64,000 bases of DNA, taken from positions 1 to 64,000 of the forward strand of contig JABSOS010000004.1 of NCBI GenBank assembly GCA_013216135.1. The letters run 5' to 3'. A model generated the notes under the pieces. That model was given only the letters and a program-made list of their open reading frames with translations. It had not been told where the DNA came from and made no database searches. Position 1 is the stretch's first letter; the number at the start of each line of letters is the position of its first letter. Shown here in pieces: positions 1 to 8,547 of the stretch. This DNA comes from Candidatus Caenarcanales bacterium (GTDB lineage: Bacteria; Cyanobacteriota; Vampirovibrionia; LMEP-6097). Made by a program: the position numbers and the translations under genes.

Positions 1-411
1 ACTGCAACACCAAATATTTACTAAATGCAAGGCTGACTTTTTTGAGCTATCCCTATATGAAGATCTTAATATTTTACCATCAATAGCTACAATTGCCCCG
101 TCTGTAATTTTTGCCAGGGCTTGAGACCAAGCTGTGAAACAGTTAGCAAATTCTTTTGGATTTATTTCTGCAAAAACTCTTTCAAAAGTATCATGAGATG
201 GAATTCCATGCTTTAAATCTAAAAAAGTCCTTAACCAGTTTTCCTTTGACTCACATATCGCAACTATTTCCTCCCAATCATCAGTTTTACAAATGCTTCC
301 AATAATTGCTAAGAGAATTATCTCCAGCAAATCATGTCGCTTTCCACGAGAATCACGAGGATCTTCCAATTCATTAAAGTATTCTTCTACTAAACTTTTA
401 CTTATTTTCAC
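1..411 (-). CDS. ISAs1-family transposase, N-terminal part
   Basis: Reading the minus strand from a GTG at 411 gives 137 uninterrupted codons to the window edge. The product has family hallmarks in order: LEDPRDSRGKRHDLLEI near the N-terminus, then DDWEEI, WLRTFLDLKHGIPSHDTF, and the catalytic-domain segment AIVAIDGKILRSSY with the first conserved Asp. This is the DPR...RH / GIPSHDTF / AIDGK pattern of ISAs1 (H-repeat) transposases, which excise and insert the element with DDE chemistry. An in-frame TGA lies five codons upstream of the GTG and no ATG is available. The C-terminal catalytic residues are off the window, so activity cannot be judged. Confidence 0.85.
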   Translation of the reverse strand, partial: MKISKSLVEEYFNELEDPRDSRGKRHDLLEIILLAIIGSICKTDDWEEIVAICESKENWLRTFLDLKHGIPSHDTFERVFAEINPKEFANCFTAWSQALAKITDGAIVAIDGKILRSSYRDSSKKSALHLVNIWCCS

Positions 412-484
412 AACTCTATTAAGTCATGAATACTCGCTATTGGCCAGGCTTACACATGTATTAGCCCACTTTGCGGTTGCCCTG
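1..484 (-). mobile_element. ISAs1-family insertion sequence, truncated by window edge
   Basis: The reverse strand carries the start of an ISAs1-type transposase. Past its start codon, the sequence at 484 down to 470 reads CAGGGCAACCGCAAA, which resembles the CAGGGC-type termini I associate with ISAs1-family elements. I therefore place the IS end near 484. The other end lies outside the window, so the terminal repeat and the target duplication cannot be confirmed. Confidence 0.6.
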
Positions 485-529
485 GGGCTGAATATCAGCT
501 ATGAAGGTAAGGAAAGATTATATAATTCA

Positions 530-1930
530 ATGAAAAAAAAGTCCTATTCTAATTCTTCACGCTTTGAATCTCAAACAGGCGGGACTTGGAAATTTGAGAA
601 TGAGGATAAAATATACTCTGAAGAAAAAATCAAATTCTCAGAAAGTGAATCTGGATCTATACTTATCCCTAATGCATTTCAAAATAATGTGGTGTATATG
701 GATACAACAGATGGTACAAAACTTGAAGAACTATATCCTTGGCTTGCGCCTCATGCTCAAAAATATAATTTGGATGTAATCCATGTTCATGACGATATAA
801 ACAAGCATCAAATATTTTTAATAAACAAAAAGAACAAGACTACACAAGAGACACTAAAAAATACAAAGGTTAAGAAAAATTATACTGAAGTATATCAATC
901 CAAAGCCTATAAAAGTATTGATGAATTGAAAGATGATGTCGAAAAAAATGGTTTACCAAAAATGCAAATTAAATATAGAGATTTGGAGAATGTAGAGATA
1001 GTTGAAGAAAATATAAAGTTGGCTCACGATAAGATTACTACAAGTGACTCTAAAAAAGTCATCGGTATAGAAATGAATCCAAAAACAAAAAAACTAGAAG
1101 AAGAGTTCCTTAATAAACCAATCGATACACCGAAATATAAGCACATAACAGATAAACTAGATAAAAATAAAACTTATATAATTTCATATGTATTAGAAAA
1201 AAGCTTATTGAATGATCCTGATATTGGACCCTTGCTCCAAGTTCAAAAAGGAGTAATGCGAGCAAATAAAAATTCAAAGGTTTCTTTCACAGAGAAGCCT
1301 TACCATACTGCTGCACTATATTTTGATCCAAATAGAAATAATTGGTTAGTAATTCAGTCCGCAGTTGATATGTTCTCTGCAAATAGTTTATCCAATGCTA
1401 GGAGCCTTGGGGAAGAATTAGATCAAAATGATTCAACTAATTTAGTTCTCACAGAAGCCAATTTGGATCCTCAAAAACTTGAAAAATCAATTGGTAAACA
1501 ATATGGCACTTTAGACTTTATTAAAGTTGGTTTTAAGCCTGAAGTACGTTTGAATGACGGTCTTGTTAAAGAAGAGTGGGAATTTTTAGAAAATGAAACT
1601 GGGAAAAAATTAGGCTTTTTGAGCTTTCTTAGCAAACCTATTTATGGGTTATTTGTTAAGCCTGCTATGTTCCTAGTTAGAAATATTCACAAAGGATATC
1701 ACAAGCTTGGTGGTAAGAATTTAAATGTAAACTTCCCAGGGCAATATTGTACAGAATTAGTTTTAAGTACAGAAAAAGATAAACAAATAACTACGCATAT
1801 TAAACGTCCAGCTCATAGAAGTATGCCGAATGACATTATCGTAGAAGCGATAGATAACAACAAGGCAATCATTCAGATTTCTGGAGATAATAAACTTAGT
1901 TATATAACTAAAGATTTTCGTAAAGAGTAA
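530..1930 (+). CDS. putative permuted NlpC/P60 (YiiX-like) papain-like hydrolase
   Basis: This 466-residue protein is not one I recognise overall. The C-terminal half has the order expected of circularly permuted papain-like enzymes: a His in a strand (PYHTAALYFD, His259) comes first, and a Cys in GQYCTELV (Cys407) comes about 150 residues later, matching the H-then-C(S/T)EL pattern of YiiX/YebB-like proteins. No signal peptide is seen; the N-terminal 250 residues are charged and Lys-rich. I chose the ATG at 530 because AAGGAAAG lies just upstream. The open frame runs further back to 293, but that part lies inside the IS and antisense to the transposase. If the IS end is near 484, the promoter region was replaced or disrupted by the insertion. 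Confidence 0.5.
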   Translation: MKKKSYSNSSRFESQTGGTWKFENEDKIYSEEKIKFSESESGSILIPNAFQNNVVYMDTTDGTKLEELYPWLAPHAQKYNLDVIHVHDDINKHQIFLINKKNKTTQETLKNTKVKKNYTEVYQSKAYKSIDELKDDVEKNGLPKMQIKYRDLENVEIVEENIKLAHDKITTSDSKKVIGIEMNPKTKKLEEEFLNKPIDTPKYKHITDKLDKNKTYIISYVLEKSLLNDPDIGPLLQVQKGVMRANKNSKVSFTEKPYHTAALYFDPNRNNWLVIQSAVDMFSANSLSNARSLGEELDQNDSTNLVLTEANLDPQKLEKSIGKQYGTLDFIKVGFKPEVRLNDGLVKEEWEFLENETGKKLGFLSFLSKPIYGLFVKPAMFLVRNIHKGYHKLGGKNLNVNFPGQYCTELVLSTEKDKQITTHIKRPAHRSMPNDIIVEAIDNNKAIIQISGDNKLSYITKDFRKE

Positions 1931-1954
1931 GAGTGTGCTTTAATTATGAAAAAA

Positions 1955-2464
1955 CTAAATCCTAGAAATCAGCGCCACAGCACTAGCTGCAATTCCTTCT
2001 TCTCTTCCTACGAAACCTAATTTTTCAGTAGTTGTAGCTTTAATATTAACTTGATCAATCTCAATACCTAATGTCTCAGCAAGCTTAGCTTTCATAGACT
2101 CTATGTGAGGAGCAAGCTTAGGCTTTTCAGCCATAACGACAGAGTCAATATTTTCAACTTTCCATTTCTTTGAAATTAAATCTAAAACTCTTTTTAAAAG
2201 TATTTGGCTCTCGATTCCTTTAAATTCTGGATCATTATCTGGAAACTGGTTCCCGATGTCTTTAAATCCAGCTGCTCCTAGTAAAGCGTCGCAGATGGCA
2301 TGGGTTAATACATCTGCATCTGAGTGACCAACTAAAACTTTTTCAGAGGGAATTTCAACTCCAGCGAGTATAAATTTATGGCCTGATCTATCTGGATATT
2401 TTTCATCAAATTCAACTTTTGTCATCAGGCGATGAACGTCGTAACCTTGTCCTATTCTTAGCAA
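1955..2464 (-). CDS. ispF: 2-C-methyl-D-erythritol 2,4-cyclodiphosphate synthase
   Basis: IspF converts CDP-methylerythritol 2-phosphate to the 2,4-cyclodiphosphate in the MEP isoprenoid pathway. The 169-residue product is near the usual family length (about 160). The N-terminal IGQGYDVHRL holds the metal-binding Asp9 and His11. The HSDADVLTHAICDALLGA block and DIGNQFPDNDPEFKG, both characteristic, follow. The C-terminus has IKATTTEKLGFVGREEGIAA, the cytidine-binding end. It stands alone on the minus strand, between two plus-strand genes, so it is probably monocistronic. The isoprenoid route is therefore the MEP pathway, as in most bacteria. Confidence 0.97.
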   Translation of the reverse strand: MLRIGQGYDVHRLMTKVEFDEKYPDRSGHKFILAGVEIPSEKVLVGHSDADVLTHAICDALLGAAGFKDIGNQFPDNDPEFKGIESQILLKRVLDLISKKWKVENIDSVVMAEKPKLAPHIESMKAKLAETLGIEIDQVNIKATTTEKLGFVGREEGIAASAVALISRI

Positions 2465-2557
2465 TTTATAACTCCTTTGCTAATTATATTCTAAGTTTCT
2501 GAAAAAATTGTTTCTTAATACTACTTTTAGACTTGCGGATATTATAAACTAATAGCT

Positions 2558-3187
2558 ATGAGGTTAAATTTCTCTGCCCTAGTTTTGGCGTTAATATTTT
2601 TTTCGATATCTCATATGAACTCAGCGAAAGCCTTTAAGGATGTGCCGAAAGGACACTGGGCTGAGCCAGCAGTGAAGAAAATTACTAATGATTATAAGAT
2701 CATGAGTGGTTACCCGAATAATACTTTTGTCGGCTCTAACACTGTTAATCGTTATGAAATGGCAGTAATGCTCTCTAAATTATTAGATTCATTTGAAAAG
2801 GAATTAGATAAGGATAGAGAGGATCTAGCTAGTTTGCTTGAAGTTATGGAACTTTTTCAGAGTGAAGTAAAAGTTTTAAAAGATGAGATTAAAAAACGTG
2901 ATCTTAAAATTGATGAATTAAATCGATACCTTGATGGCTTTAGTGGTGAAAATGAAAGATTGAGAAAGGATATAATGCTCTTGAAACAAGATTATGATGT
3001 CCGAATGGCAAAGAAAGTGGAAGCTGCTAAACCTCAGCCTAAGAAAAAGAAGAAAAAAGGTTTTTGGATATTTGGCCGTGGGAAAGATAAGCAAGAAGTA
3101 AAAGAATCTTACCCTCAAGCCCAGCAACCGAGTACAATGAATAAAGAGATTATGCAGCCTCCGGCTCCACCTCAATACGAGTATTAA
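2558..3187 (+). CDS. SLH-domain protein with coiled coil
   Basis: This 209-residue exported protein has a Sec signal peptide (about residues 1-25, ending near NSAKA). One S-layer-homology module follows (AFKDVPKGHWAEPAVKKI through VNRYEMAVMLSKLLD, about 26-70), then a coiled coil (about 75-145), a Lys-rich patch and a Pro/Gln-rich tail. A single SLH followed by a coiled coil resembles the N-terminus of cyanobacterial-type SLH porins and Deinococcus SlpA, but there is no beta-barrel here. It could tie the outer membrane or S-layer to pyruvylated wall polymer. Only 6 bases separate it from the next gene, so the two are likely co-transcribed. Confidence 0.75.
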   Translation: MRLNFSALVLALIFFSISHMNSAKAFKDVPKGHWAEPAVKKITNDYKIMSGYPNNTFVGSNTVNRYEMAVMLSKLLDSFEKELDKDREDLASLLEVMELFQSEVKVLKDEIKKRDLKIDELNRYLDGFSGENERLRKDIMLLKQDYDVRMAKKVEAAKPQPKKKKKKGFWIFGRGKDKQEVKESYPQAQQPSTMNKEIMQPPAPPQYEY

Positions 3188-3193
3188 TTTTAT

Positions 3194-3949
3194 ATGACTG
3201 AATTTATTTCAAGAAAAGAAATTTGTGGTGAACTCGGGATAGACGAGTCTACTTTAATTCACTATGAAGACTTTTTAGGGTTACAAATACCTGTCGACGG
3301 AACTTACCAAAAAAATATCGTTAGGTTAATCGTTAAAGTTCATGAACTAGTGTCTAGTGGCTTAAGTTTTGATGATATTCATCATATCAGTTCTTTTGCT
3401 GAGCAGTTTGCAGAGCATATTCCGAGTCTTTCTCCATTTAAAGAGTTATCCCCTAGGGAACAATTAAAAAGTTTAACTAGAGATTATTTGCAGTTGCTTA
3501 ATGAATACAATGATAGAGATAAAGCTGCTCGAGACAGGGTTCAGTCACTAGAAGCAGAGCTTCGGGAACAAAAATCAGAGTCATCTAGTATTTCTTTACT
3601 GCACGAAAGAATTAAAACTTTAGAGAAGCAGGTTGAAAAGTATGAAACTCAGCTTCAGGAAAAGAATTCAGTTATTGATCAGGCTTATGTCGAGTTTGAG
3701 GCCTTACAAAAAACTATCGAAGAATTAGAGTATAAAAATGCTGAGCAGGATAACTATGTAACCGAGCTTAAGTTACAGCTAGAGAATCAGGCGGTTGAAA
3801 ACATTGCGAGTGCTCCAGTTGATATAGATTTCTTACTTAAAAAACAAGAAAGAGACATCACCATGCGTTATCAGAAACAGATCTACGATTTAAAGAAACA
3901 AGTAGAACAATTGGTTGAAGATAAAGAGAAAAAGTGGCGACAAGGTTAA
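3194..3949 (+). CDS. MerR-like HTH protein with long coiled coil
   Basis: The protein has 251 residues. The first 70 (FISRKEICGELGIDESTLIHYEDFLGL ... LVSSGLSFDDIHHI) follow the MerR-type winged HTH pattern, including the GLSFDDI segment usual for the second part of that fold. Residues about 90-245 are almost entirely coiled coil, rich in Glu, Gln and Lys. The small-molecule-binding C-terminus of classical MerR proteins is absent, so a structural or chromosome-binding role is as likely as metal sensing. The gene follows the SLH gene by 6 bases and precedes nrdR. Confidence 0.6.
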   Translation: MTEFISRKEICGELGIDESTLIHYEDFLGLQIPVDGTYQKNIVRLIVKVHELVSSGLSFDDIHHISSFAEQFAEHIPSLSPFKELSPREQLKSLTRDYLQLLNEYNDRDKAARDRVQSLEAELREQKSESSSISLLHERIKTLEKQVEKYETQLQEKNSVIDQAYVEFEALQKTIEELEYKNAEQDNYVTELKLQLENQAVENIASAPVDIDFLLKKQERDITMRYQKQIYDLKKQVEQLVEDKEKKWRQG

Positions 3950-3999
3950 ACTTTTAAAATTTGTGGAACAAAATTAGGGCTTATTGCGTCCACTTAGAT

Positions 4000-4536
4000 A
4001 TGAAGTGCCCTTTTTGCAATTCAGATAATACAAGGGTGCTCGAGAGTCGAGCTATAGATGAAGGCGCGTCTATTCGTAGAAGAAGAGAGTGTGCAGATTG
4101 CACTAAGCGCTTTACCACCTACGAAAGAATCGAACAAAGCCCGATCATCGTGATCAAAGCTAATGGTGACAAAGAAGTTTTTGCAAGAGATAAATTATTA
4201 AAAAGTATAGTTAGAGCTTGCAGCAAAACTCAATTAAGCACTCTTGTCATAGATGGGATTGTTGATGATGTTGAGTCTGAAATTTATAAAGTTTACCACC
4301 GTGAAATAAGCTCAAATGAGCTTGGGGAAGTGGTTATGAGAAGGCTTAAAGCAGCTGACGCTTTAGCGTATATCCGCTATGCTTCTATATTTAAAAACTT
4401 TACTTCTCTTGTTGAGTTTATTGATGAGATTAAAGAGCTTGAAGATTCACTTTTAGGGTTAAACTATTCTCCGAATTTAAAAGAGGAATTAATTGATGAG
4501 TTTATTCCTCCGAAGAAAATTAAGAAGAAAAAGTAA
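4000..4536 (+). CDS. nrdR: transcriptional repressor NrdR
   Basis: NrdR is a nucleotide-sensing repressor of ribonucleotide reductase genes. From the ATG at 4000 the product has 178 residues, slightly longer than usual (about 150-160). It begins MKCPFCNSDNTRVLESR with a zinc ribbon of Cys3, Cys6, Cys31 and Cys34, then the ATP-cone (IVIKANGDKEVFARDKLLKSI ... DALAYIRYASIFKNF). The frame extends upstream to a TTG at 3961, but the family always starts at the zinc ribbon, so I use 4000. The C-terminus carries an extra Lys-rich tail (PPKKIKKKK). No ribonucleotide reductase gene is in the window. Confidence 0.95.
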   Translation: MKCPFCNSDNTRVLESRAIDEGASIRRRRECADCTKRFTTYERIEQSPIIVIKANGDKEVFARDKLLKSIVRACSKTQLSTLVIDGIVDDVESEIYKVYHREISSNELGEVVMRRLKAADALAYIRYASIFKNFTSLVEFIDEIKELEDSLLGLNYSPNLKEELIDEFIPPKKIKKKK

Positions 4537-4546
4537 TTTCTTTTAA

Positions 4547-5398
4547 TTAGTTTTTGAATCCGTGTTTTGAAACATAGTGAATAGCTTCATCTGAGGAATT
4601 GAAGATTTCTTTTACTTTTAATTGAGCCACTACATTGTGGATGATTTTTATAGCTTGAGGTAGAATCGCTAAACGGTAGTCAACAAAGAGTTTTTGGATT
4701 TCTGGGTTCTCAACTAATTCTTCTAAGAAAATTTTTCTTTCGGCTATGCCGATGCTATCTAGCTTAGTGAGTAGTTTATATAAGTCTTCTGCTAGGTTTG
4801 AACTAGTTTTAATTAGAGGTGCGTGATTTAGAATTTGCCCTGTAGTTCCTAGTATGACTAGGTTCTTTTGACTTATATAATTATGCTTGGTGAAATTTGG
4901 CAGAGGACTTTTTGTTAAATCTGTGTGGGAACCGATTTTGAAGGAATTAAATAATTGTAATTTTGAATTTTGAATTTCCATAAGTTGGTGGCTAGCACCA
5001 CCTGAGTCTAATATAGAATAGTCTTTCAACTTGTCTAAAGATGCCATTACTGCATAGGCAGCGTATTTGCATTCGTCTTCTTCACTGAAAACTTTTACTT
5101 CTTTGATGCCACGAGACTTTAGTTCATTGATGAAATTTTCTCCAGATTTATCTGGGTCTTGCATAGAGACACGCACTGCTGCTGTAGCAAAACAGAGTAG
5201 GCTTGAGATTTCAATATTATGTTCTTTTAAAAATGGTGAAATTTGCTCATCAAAAGAACTTAAAGCTATGCTTACGGAATCTGGTGATAAGGCATTGTTC
5301 ATAAGACCTTTACCTAAGCTACTTTGAAACTTTTTGTTGAATTTATCTTTGAGGTGGAGCTTATAGCTGCCGCTACCGATTTCGAGTACTGGGTGCAT
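4547..5398 (-). CDS. Ppx/GppA-family phosphatase-like protein
   Basis: At 283 residues this matches the length of the two-lobed ASKHA core of exopolyphosphatase/pppGpp phosphohydrolase proteins. The phosphate-1 loop is VLEIGSGSYKLHL, there is a FATAAVRVSMQ segment like the family's ATSAxR, a VFSEEDECKYAAYAV segment like the G/SxxEEAxL motif, and SILDSGGASHQLM as phosphate-2. The loops are recognisable but degenerate compared with the usual DIGSNSxRL and DxGGGSTE. Substrate specificity or activity may therefore differ. It ends 2 bases before uvrA on the same strand (uvrA lies upstream), so it is probably the distal gene of a uvrA-ppx unit. Confidence 0.75.
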   Translation of the reverse strand: MHPVLEIGSGSYKLHLKDKFNKKFQSSLGKGLMNNALSPDSVSIALSSFDEQISPFLKEHNIEISSLLCFATAAVRVSMQDPDKSGENFINELKSRGIKEVKVFSEEDECKYAAYAVMASLDKLKDYSILDSGGASHQLMEIQNSKLQLFNSFKIGSHTDLTKSPLPNFTKHNYISQKNLVILGTTGQILNHAPLIKTSSNLAEDLYKLLTKLDSIGIAERKIFLEELVENPEIQKLFVDYRLAILPQAIKIIHNVVAQLKVKEIFNSSDEAIHYVSKHGFKN

Positions 5399-5400
5399 AA

Positions 5401-8262
5401 TTAATCCATCATAGCCAAAAACTTAGCAGTATATGTATCTTTCCTTGAAATAAATTCAGCAGGACTTCCTTCGGCAACTATGTTGCCACCTCTCTCACCA
5501 CCATCTGGACCTAAGTCGATAATGTGATCACACTGCCTGATGACATCTAAGTTGTGTTCAATTACTAGAACTGTATTCCCTTTATCTACTAAACGATTTA
5601 ATACTAAAAGTAACATTTGAATATCATGCCAGTGTAGTCCTGTAGTAGGTTCATCTAGTAAGTATAACGTCTTACCTGTTGAGCGCTTAGAAAGTTCATT
5701 TGCAAGTTTAACTCTCTGTGCTTCACCACCAGACAGAGTTGTTGCAGCTTGCCCTAATTTTATGTAGTTTAAACCGACATCAGAAAGGGTTTGGAGTTTG
5801 TTTTTGATTTTAGGTATCGCTTCGAAGAATTCTAAAGCATCCTCTACAGTCATTTCTAAGACGTCGTAGATATTTTTACCTTTGTAACGAACTTCTAAAG
5901 TTTCTTTATTGTATCTTTTACCTTTACAGACATCACAGTTAATGAATACAGAAGGTAAGAAGTTCATTTCAATCTCTACTAATCCAGCTCCTGAGCATGC
6001 TTCACAGCGTCCACCTTTGACATTGAAGCTGAAGCGTCCTTGGGAGTAACCTCTAGCTTTAGCTTCTACAGTTTGACTGAATAATTCACGGATAGGATCG
6101 AAGGCTCCAGTGTAAGTTGCAGGGTTTGATCTAGGTGTTCTTCCTATAGGGCTTTGGTCAATTACTATAACTTTGTCGATGTTCTCAACTCCGCTTATAG
6201 AGTCAATCTCAGAAGGGAACATGGTTTTATGCCCCAGCTTATTTTTTAGAGCACTTAGTAGTAAGTCATTTACTAGGGTGCTTTTTCCTGAACCTGAAAC
6301 TCCAGTTACTGCAATGAATTTGCCTAAATCTAAGTTCAGATTCACGTTCTTTAAGTTGTTAGCGTGAGCACTAGTAAGATTAATGCTTAAGCCATTACCT
6401 TCACGTGGTTTATTGCCATGTGGGATTACTTTTCGCTTTGATAGGTAATCAGCAGTAAGTGAACCTTTGTTGATGAAATCATCAAATACTCCTGAGGCGA
6501 TTAAATCACCACCATGTACTCCTGCTCCTGGACCAATATCGATAATCCAGTCTGCAGCTTTCATGGTATCTTCATCATGCTCTACTACTAAAACCGTATT
6601 TCCTAAGTCTCTTAGGTTCTTTAAAGTCTGAAGCAAACGTGAATTGTCACGCTGGTGAAGACCAATAGAAGGTTCATCTAAAACATAAAGTACCCCTGAT
6701 AAGCCGGAGCCGATTTGAGAAGCAAGTCTTATTCTTTGAGCTTCTCCACCTGAAAGGGTTTTAGCCGTTCTAGATAGGTTTAAGTATTCTAAGCCAACAT
6801 CTAGCAAGAACCTTAGTCTCGCTTCAATCTCGATTAATAATTTATCAGCAATGGTGAATTCAGTGTCTGAAAGCTTTCCTCGTATTTCTTTGAAGAAGCC
6901 AAAAAGCTTTTCTATTGAAAGATCGCAAAGGTCTTTAATATTTTTGCCTTTAACTTTTACAGCTCTAGCTTCAGCTCTGAGTCTAGAACCACCACAGTCA
7001 GGACAGGGTCTTTCTATCATGAAATTCTCTGTGTCTGATTTCCAAGACTCTGAATTACTATCCCTGTAACGTCTTTCTAACTGAGGAATTACACCTTCAT
7101 AGTATGTTTGGTAGTCGGCGTAGCCTAAACTCGGATACTTACTAGTGTCTATAGTTACGTATTCATCATCTAAGCCATAAAGAATAATTTCTTGAACCTT
7201 TTCAGGTAACTCTGAGAATGGCTTAGTCATTGAAAAGTTTAAAAGCTTTGAAAGGGCTTCTAGTAAAGCTGTATAGTAGACGTTATTAGTTTTAGCCCAT
7301 GGAGCTATAGCTCCTTTCTTTAAACTAAGATCAGGGTTGGGAACTATAAGTTCTGGTGCAAAGCTTCTCTCTACACCTATTCCTGAACAGGTAGGGCAAG
7401 CCCCTAGTGGAGTGTTGAAACTAAATAGTTTAGGATCTAGTTCAGGCATAGAGCCGTGTCCATTAGGACACGAGTAAAGCTCAGAGAAATGGTGGTCTTT
7501 AGTATTTTCTTTATCTATAATCTCTTGGATAATAACCCTACCTTCACCTTTATTTAAAGCAAGGCTAGTACTGTCTGCTATTCTGCTTCGAGCATTTTCT
7601 TTTACCACTACTCTATCTAAAACCAGATCAATAGTGTGTTTCTTGGTTTTAGCAAGCTTAATCGGCTCATCTAGAGTATAAAGTGTGCCGTCGACACGAA
7701 CTCTCATAAATCCATCTGACTTTAAGCTTGAGAATGTGTTTTGGTGCTCCCCTTTTTTATCCTGAACTACTGGTGCAAGTATAATTAATTTGGTTCCTTC
7801 AGGAAAAGCCATGATTTTATCTACGATCTGATCTATAGTCTGTGCTTCGATTTTAGTTCCACAAACATAGCAGAAAGGTTCACCAATCCGAGCAAATAAT
7901 AATCTGAAGTAATCATAGATTTCAGTAACTGTGCCTACCGTTGACCTCGGGTTGTGTGAGGTTGATTTTTGGTCAATAGCTATAGCAGGACTCAAACCCT
8001 TAATTTCTTCGACGTCAGGCTTGTCTAACTGCCCTAAAAACTGTCTAGCATAGCTAGAAAGACTTTCAATATACCTTCTCTGTCCTTCGGCGAATACAGT
8101 ATCGAAAGCAAGGCTACTTTTCCCAGAACCACTGACACCTGTAATAACAACTAATTTATTTTTAGGTATAGTCACATTAATATTCTTTAGGTTATGTTGT
8201 CTAGCACCGATAACCTCGATATTTTCTGTTTTTAGCTCGTTTTTTTGCGTTAAAATCGCCAT
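5401..8262 (-). CDS. uvrA: excinuclease ABC subunit A
   Basis: UvrA is the damage-recognition ATPase of nucleotide excision repair. The 953-residue product is the normal length. It has two ABC modules with Walker A GVSGSGKSSLAFDT and GVSGSGKSTLVNDL, two signature motifs (LSGGEAQRIRLA and LSGGEAQRVKLA) and two Walker B segments (VLDEPSIGLHQRD and LLDEPTTGLHWHD). The C-terminal zinc module CEACSGAG ... CDVCKGKRY is intact. In the first zinc module the usual CPxC is replaced by CPNGHG, a C-P-x-G-H form which, from memory, resembles cyanobacterial UvrAs (CPEHG). This is one of the better taxonomic hints in the window. Confidence 0.98.
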   Translation of the reverse strand: MAILTQKNELKTENIEVIGARQHNLKNINVTIPKNKLVVITGVSGSGKSSLAFDTVFAEGQRRYIESLSSYARQFLGQLDKPDVEEIKGLSPAIAIDQKSTSHNPRSTVGTVTEIYDYFRLLFARIGEPFCYVCGTKIEAQTIDQIVDKIMAFPEGTKLIILAPVVQDKKGEHQNTFSSLKSDGFMRVRVDGTLYTLDEPIKLAKTKKHTIDLVLDRVVVKENARSRIADSTSLALNKGEGRVIIQEIIDKENTKDHHFSELYSCPNGHGSMPELDPKLFSFNTPLGACPTCSGIGVERSFAPELIVPNPDLSLKKGAIAPWAKTNNVYYTALLEALSKLLNFSMTKPFSELPEKVQEIILYGLDDEYVTIDTSKYPSLGYADYQTYYEGVIPQLERRYRDSNSESWKSDTENFMIERPCPDCGGSRLRAEARAVKVKGKNIKDLCDLSIEKLFGFFKEIRGKLSDTEFTIADKLLIEIEARLRFLLDVGLEYLNLSRTAKTLSGGEAQRIRLASQIGSGLSGVLYVLDEPSIGLHQRDNSRLLQTLKNLRDLGNTVLVVEHDEDTMKAADWIIDIGPGAGVHGGDLIASGVFDDFINKGSLTADYLSKRKVIPHGNKPREGNGLSINLTSAHANNLKNVNLNLDLGKFIAVTGVSGSGKSTLVNDLLLSALKNKLGHKTMFPSEIDSISGVENIDKVIVIDQSPIGRTPRSNPATYTGAFDPIRELFSQTVEAKARGYSQGRFSFNVKGGRCEACSGAGLVEIEMNFLPSVFINCDVCKGKRYNKETLEVRYKGKNIYDVLEMTVEDALEFFEAIPKIKNKLQTLSDVGLNYIKLGQAATTLSGGEAQRVKLANELSKRSTGKTLYLLDEPTTGLHWHDIQMLLLVLNRLVDKGNTVLVIEHNLDVIRQCDHIIDLGPDGGERGGNIVAEGSPAEFISRKDTYTAKFLAMMD

Positions 8263-8376
8263 ATTTTCCTTATTTTCGGTTAAGAAACCCTTATGAAACT
8301 ATGATTTCATAGACTCCTTAAACTTATCCAAAAATCATAGCAGTCTTTGCTTTTTCTAGTCCATTCAAGTTATAAA

Positions 8377-8395
8377 TTCCAGAAATCTGGGAATT
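8377..8395. promoter_or_regulatory. imperfect inverted repeat in uvrA/small-ORF divergent region
   Basis: AATTCCAGA and TCTGGGAATT face each other around 8375-8395 with one unpaired base. The dyad lies next to a TATATTATTAG stretch that could be a -10 element for the small gene at 8429. It could be an operator. No matching second copy was noticed in the window. Confidence 0.3.
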
Positions 8396-8428
8396 ATATT
8401 ATTAGATAGATTAAGTGAGGGATCAAAG

Positions 8429-8521
8429 ATGACTCTAAGACAAAGTTTAAAAACTCAAAAGCTACTTTTAAAAGCATTTGAGAAAGCTGCAAAAGCTAGA
8501 AAAGCAAAATCTAAAAAGTAA
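8429..8521 (+). CDS. small basic 30-residue protein
   Basis: An ATG at 8429 preceded by GTGAGGGATCAAAG opens 30 codons ending in TAA. The peptide starts MTLRQSLKTQKLLLKAF and ends AKARKAKSKK. It is strongly cationic and helical in character, with no acidic residue apart from one Glu. Such peptides are seen as ribosome-associated or nucleic-acid-binding small proteins, but I cannot assign this one. It sits alone between the divergently oriented uvrA and the convergent ilvB. A perfect hairpin begins at its stop codon, as expected for a real short transcript. Confidence 0.45.
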   Translation: MTLRQSLKTQKLLLKAFEKAAKARKAKSKK

Positions 8522-8547
8522 AGACTAAACTTACATGACTAGTCTTT
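8520..8547. terminator. bidirectional hairpin between small ORF and ilvB
   Basis: AAAGACTA at 8520-8527 pairs perfectly with TAGTCTTT at 8540-8547 around a 12-base loop. It overlaps the stop codons of the small plus-strand gene and of ilvB on the minus strand. The A-rich and T-rich flanks allow it to work in both directions. Confidence 0.5.

Noticed and set aside
293-529. N-terminal 79-codon extension of the YiiX-like gene
   Set aside because: It runs antisense to the ISAs1 transposase and through the IS end; the ATG at 530 has a proper ribosome site.
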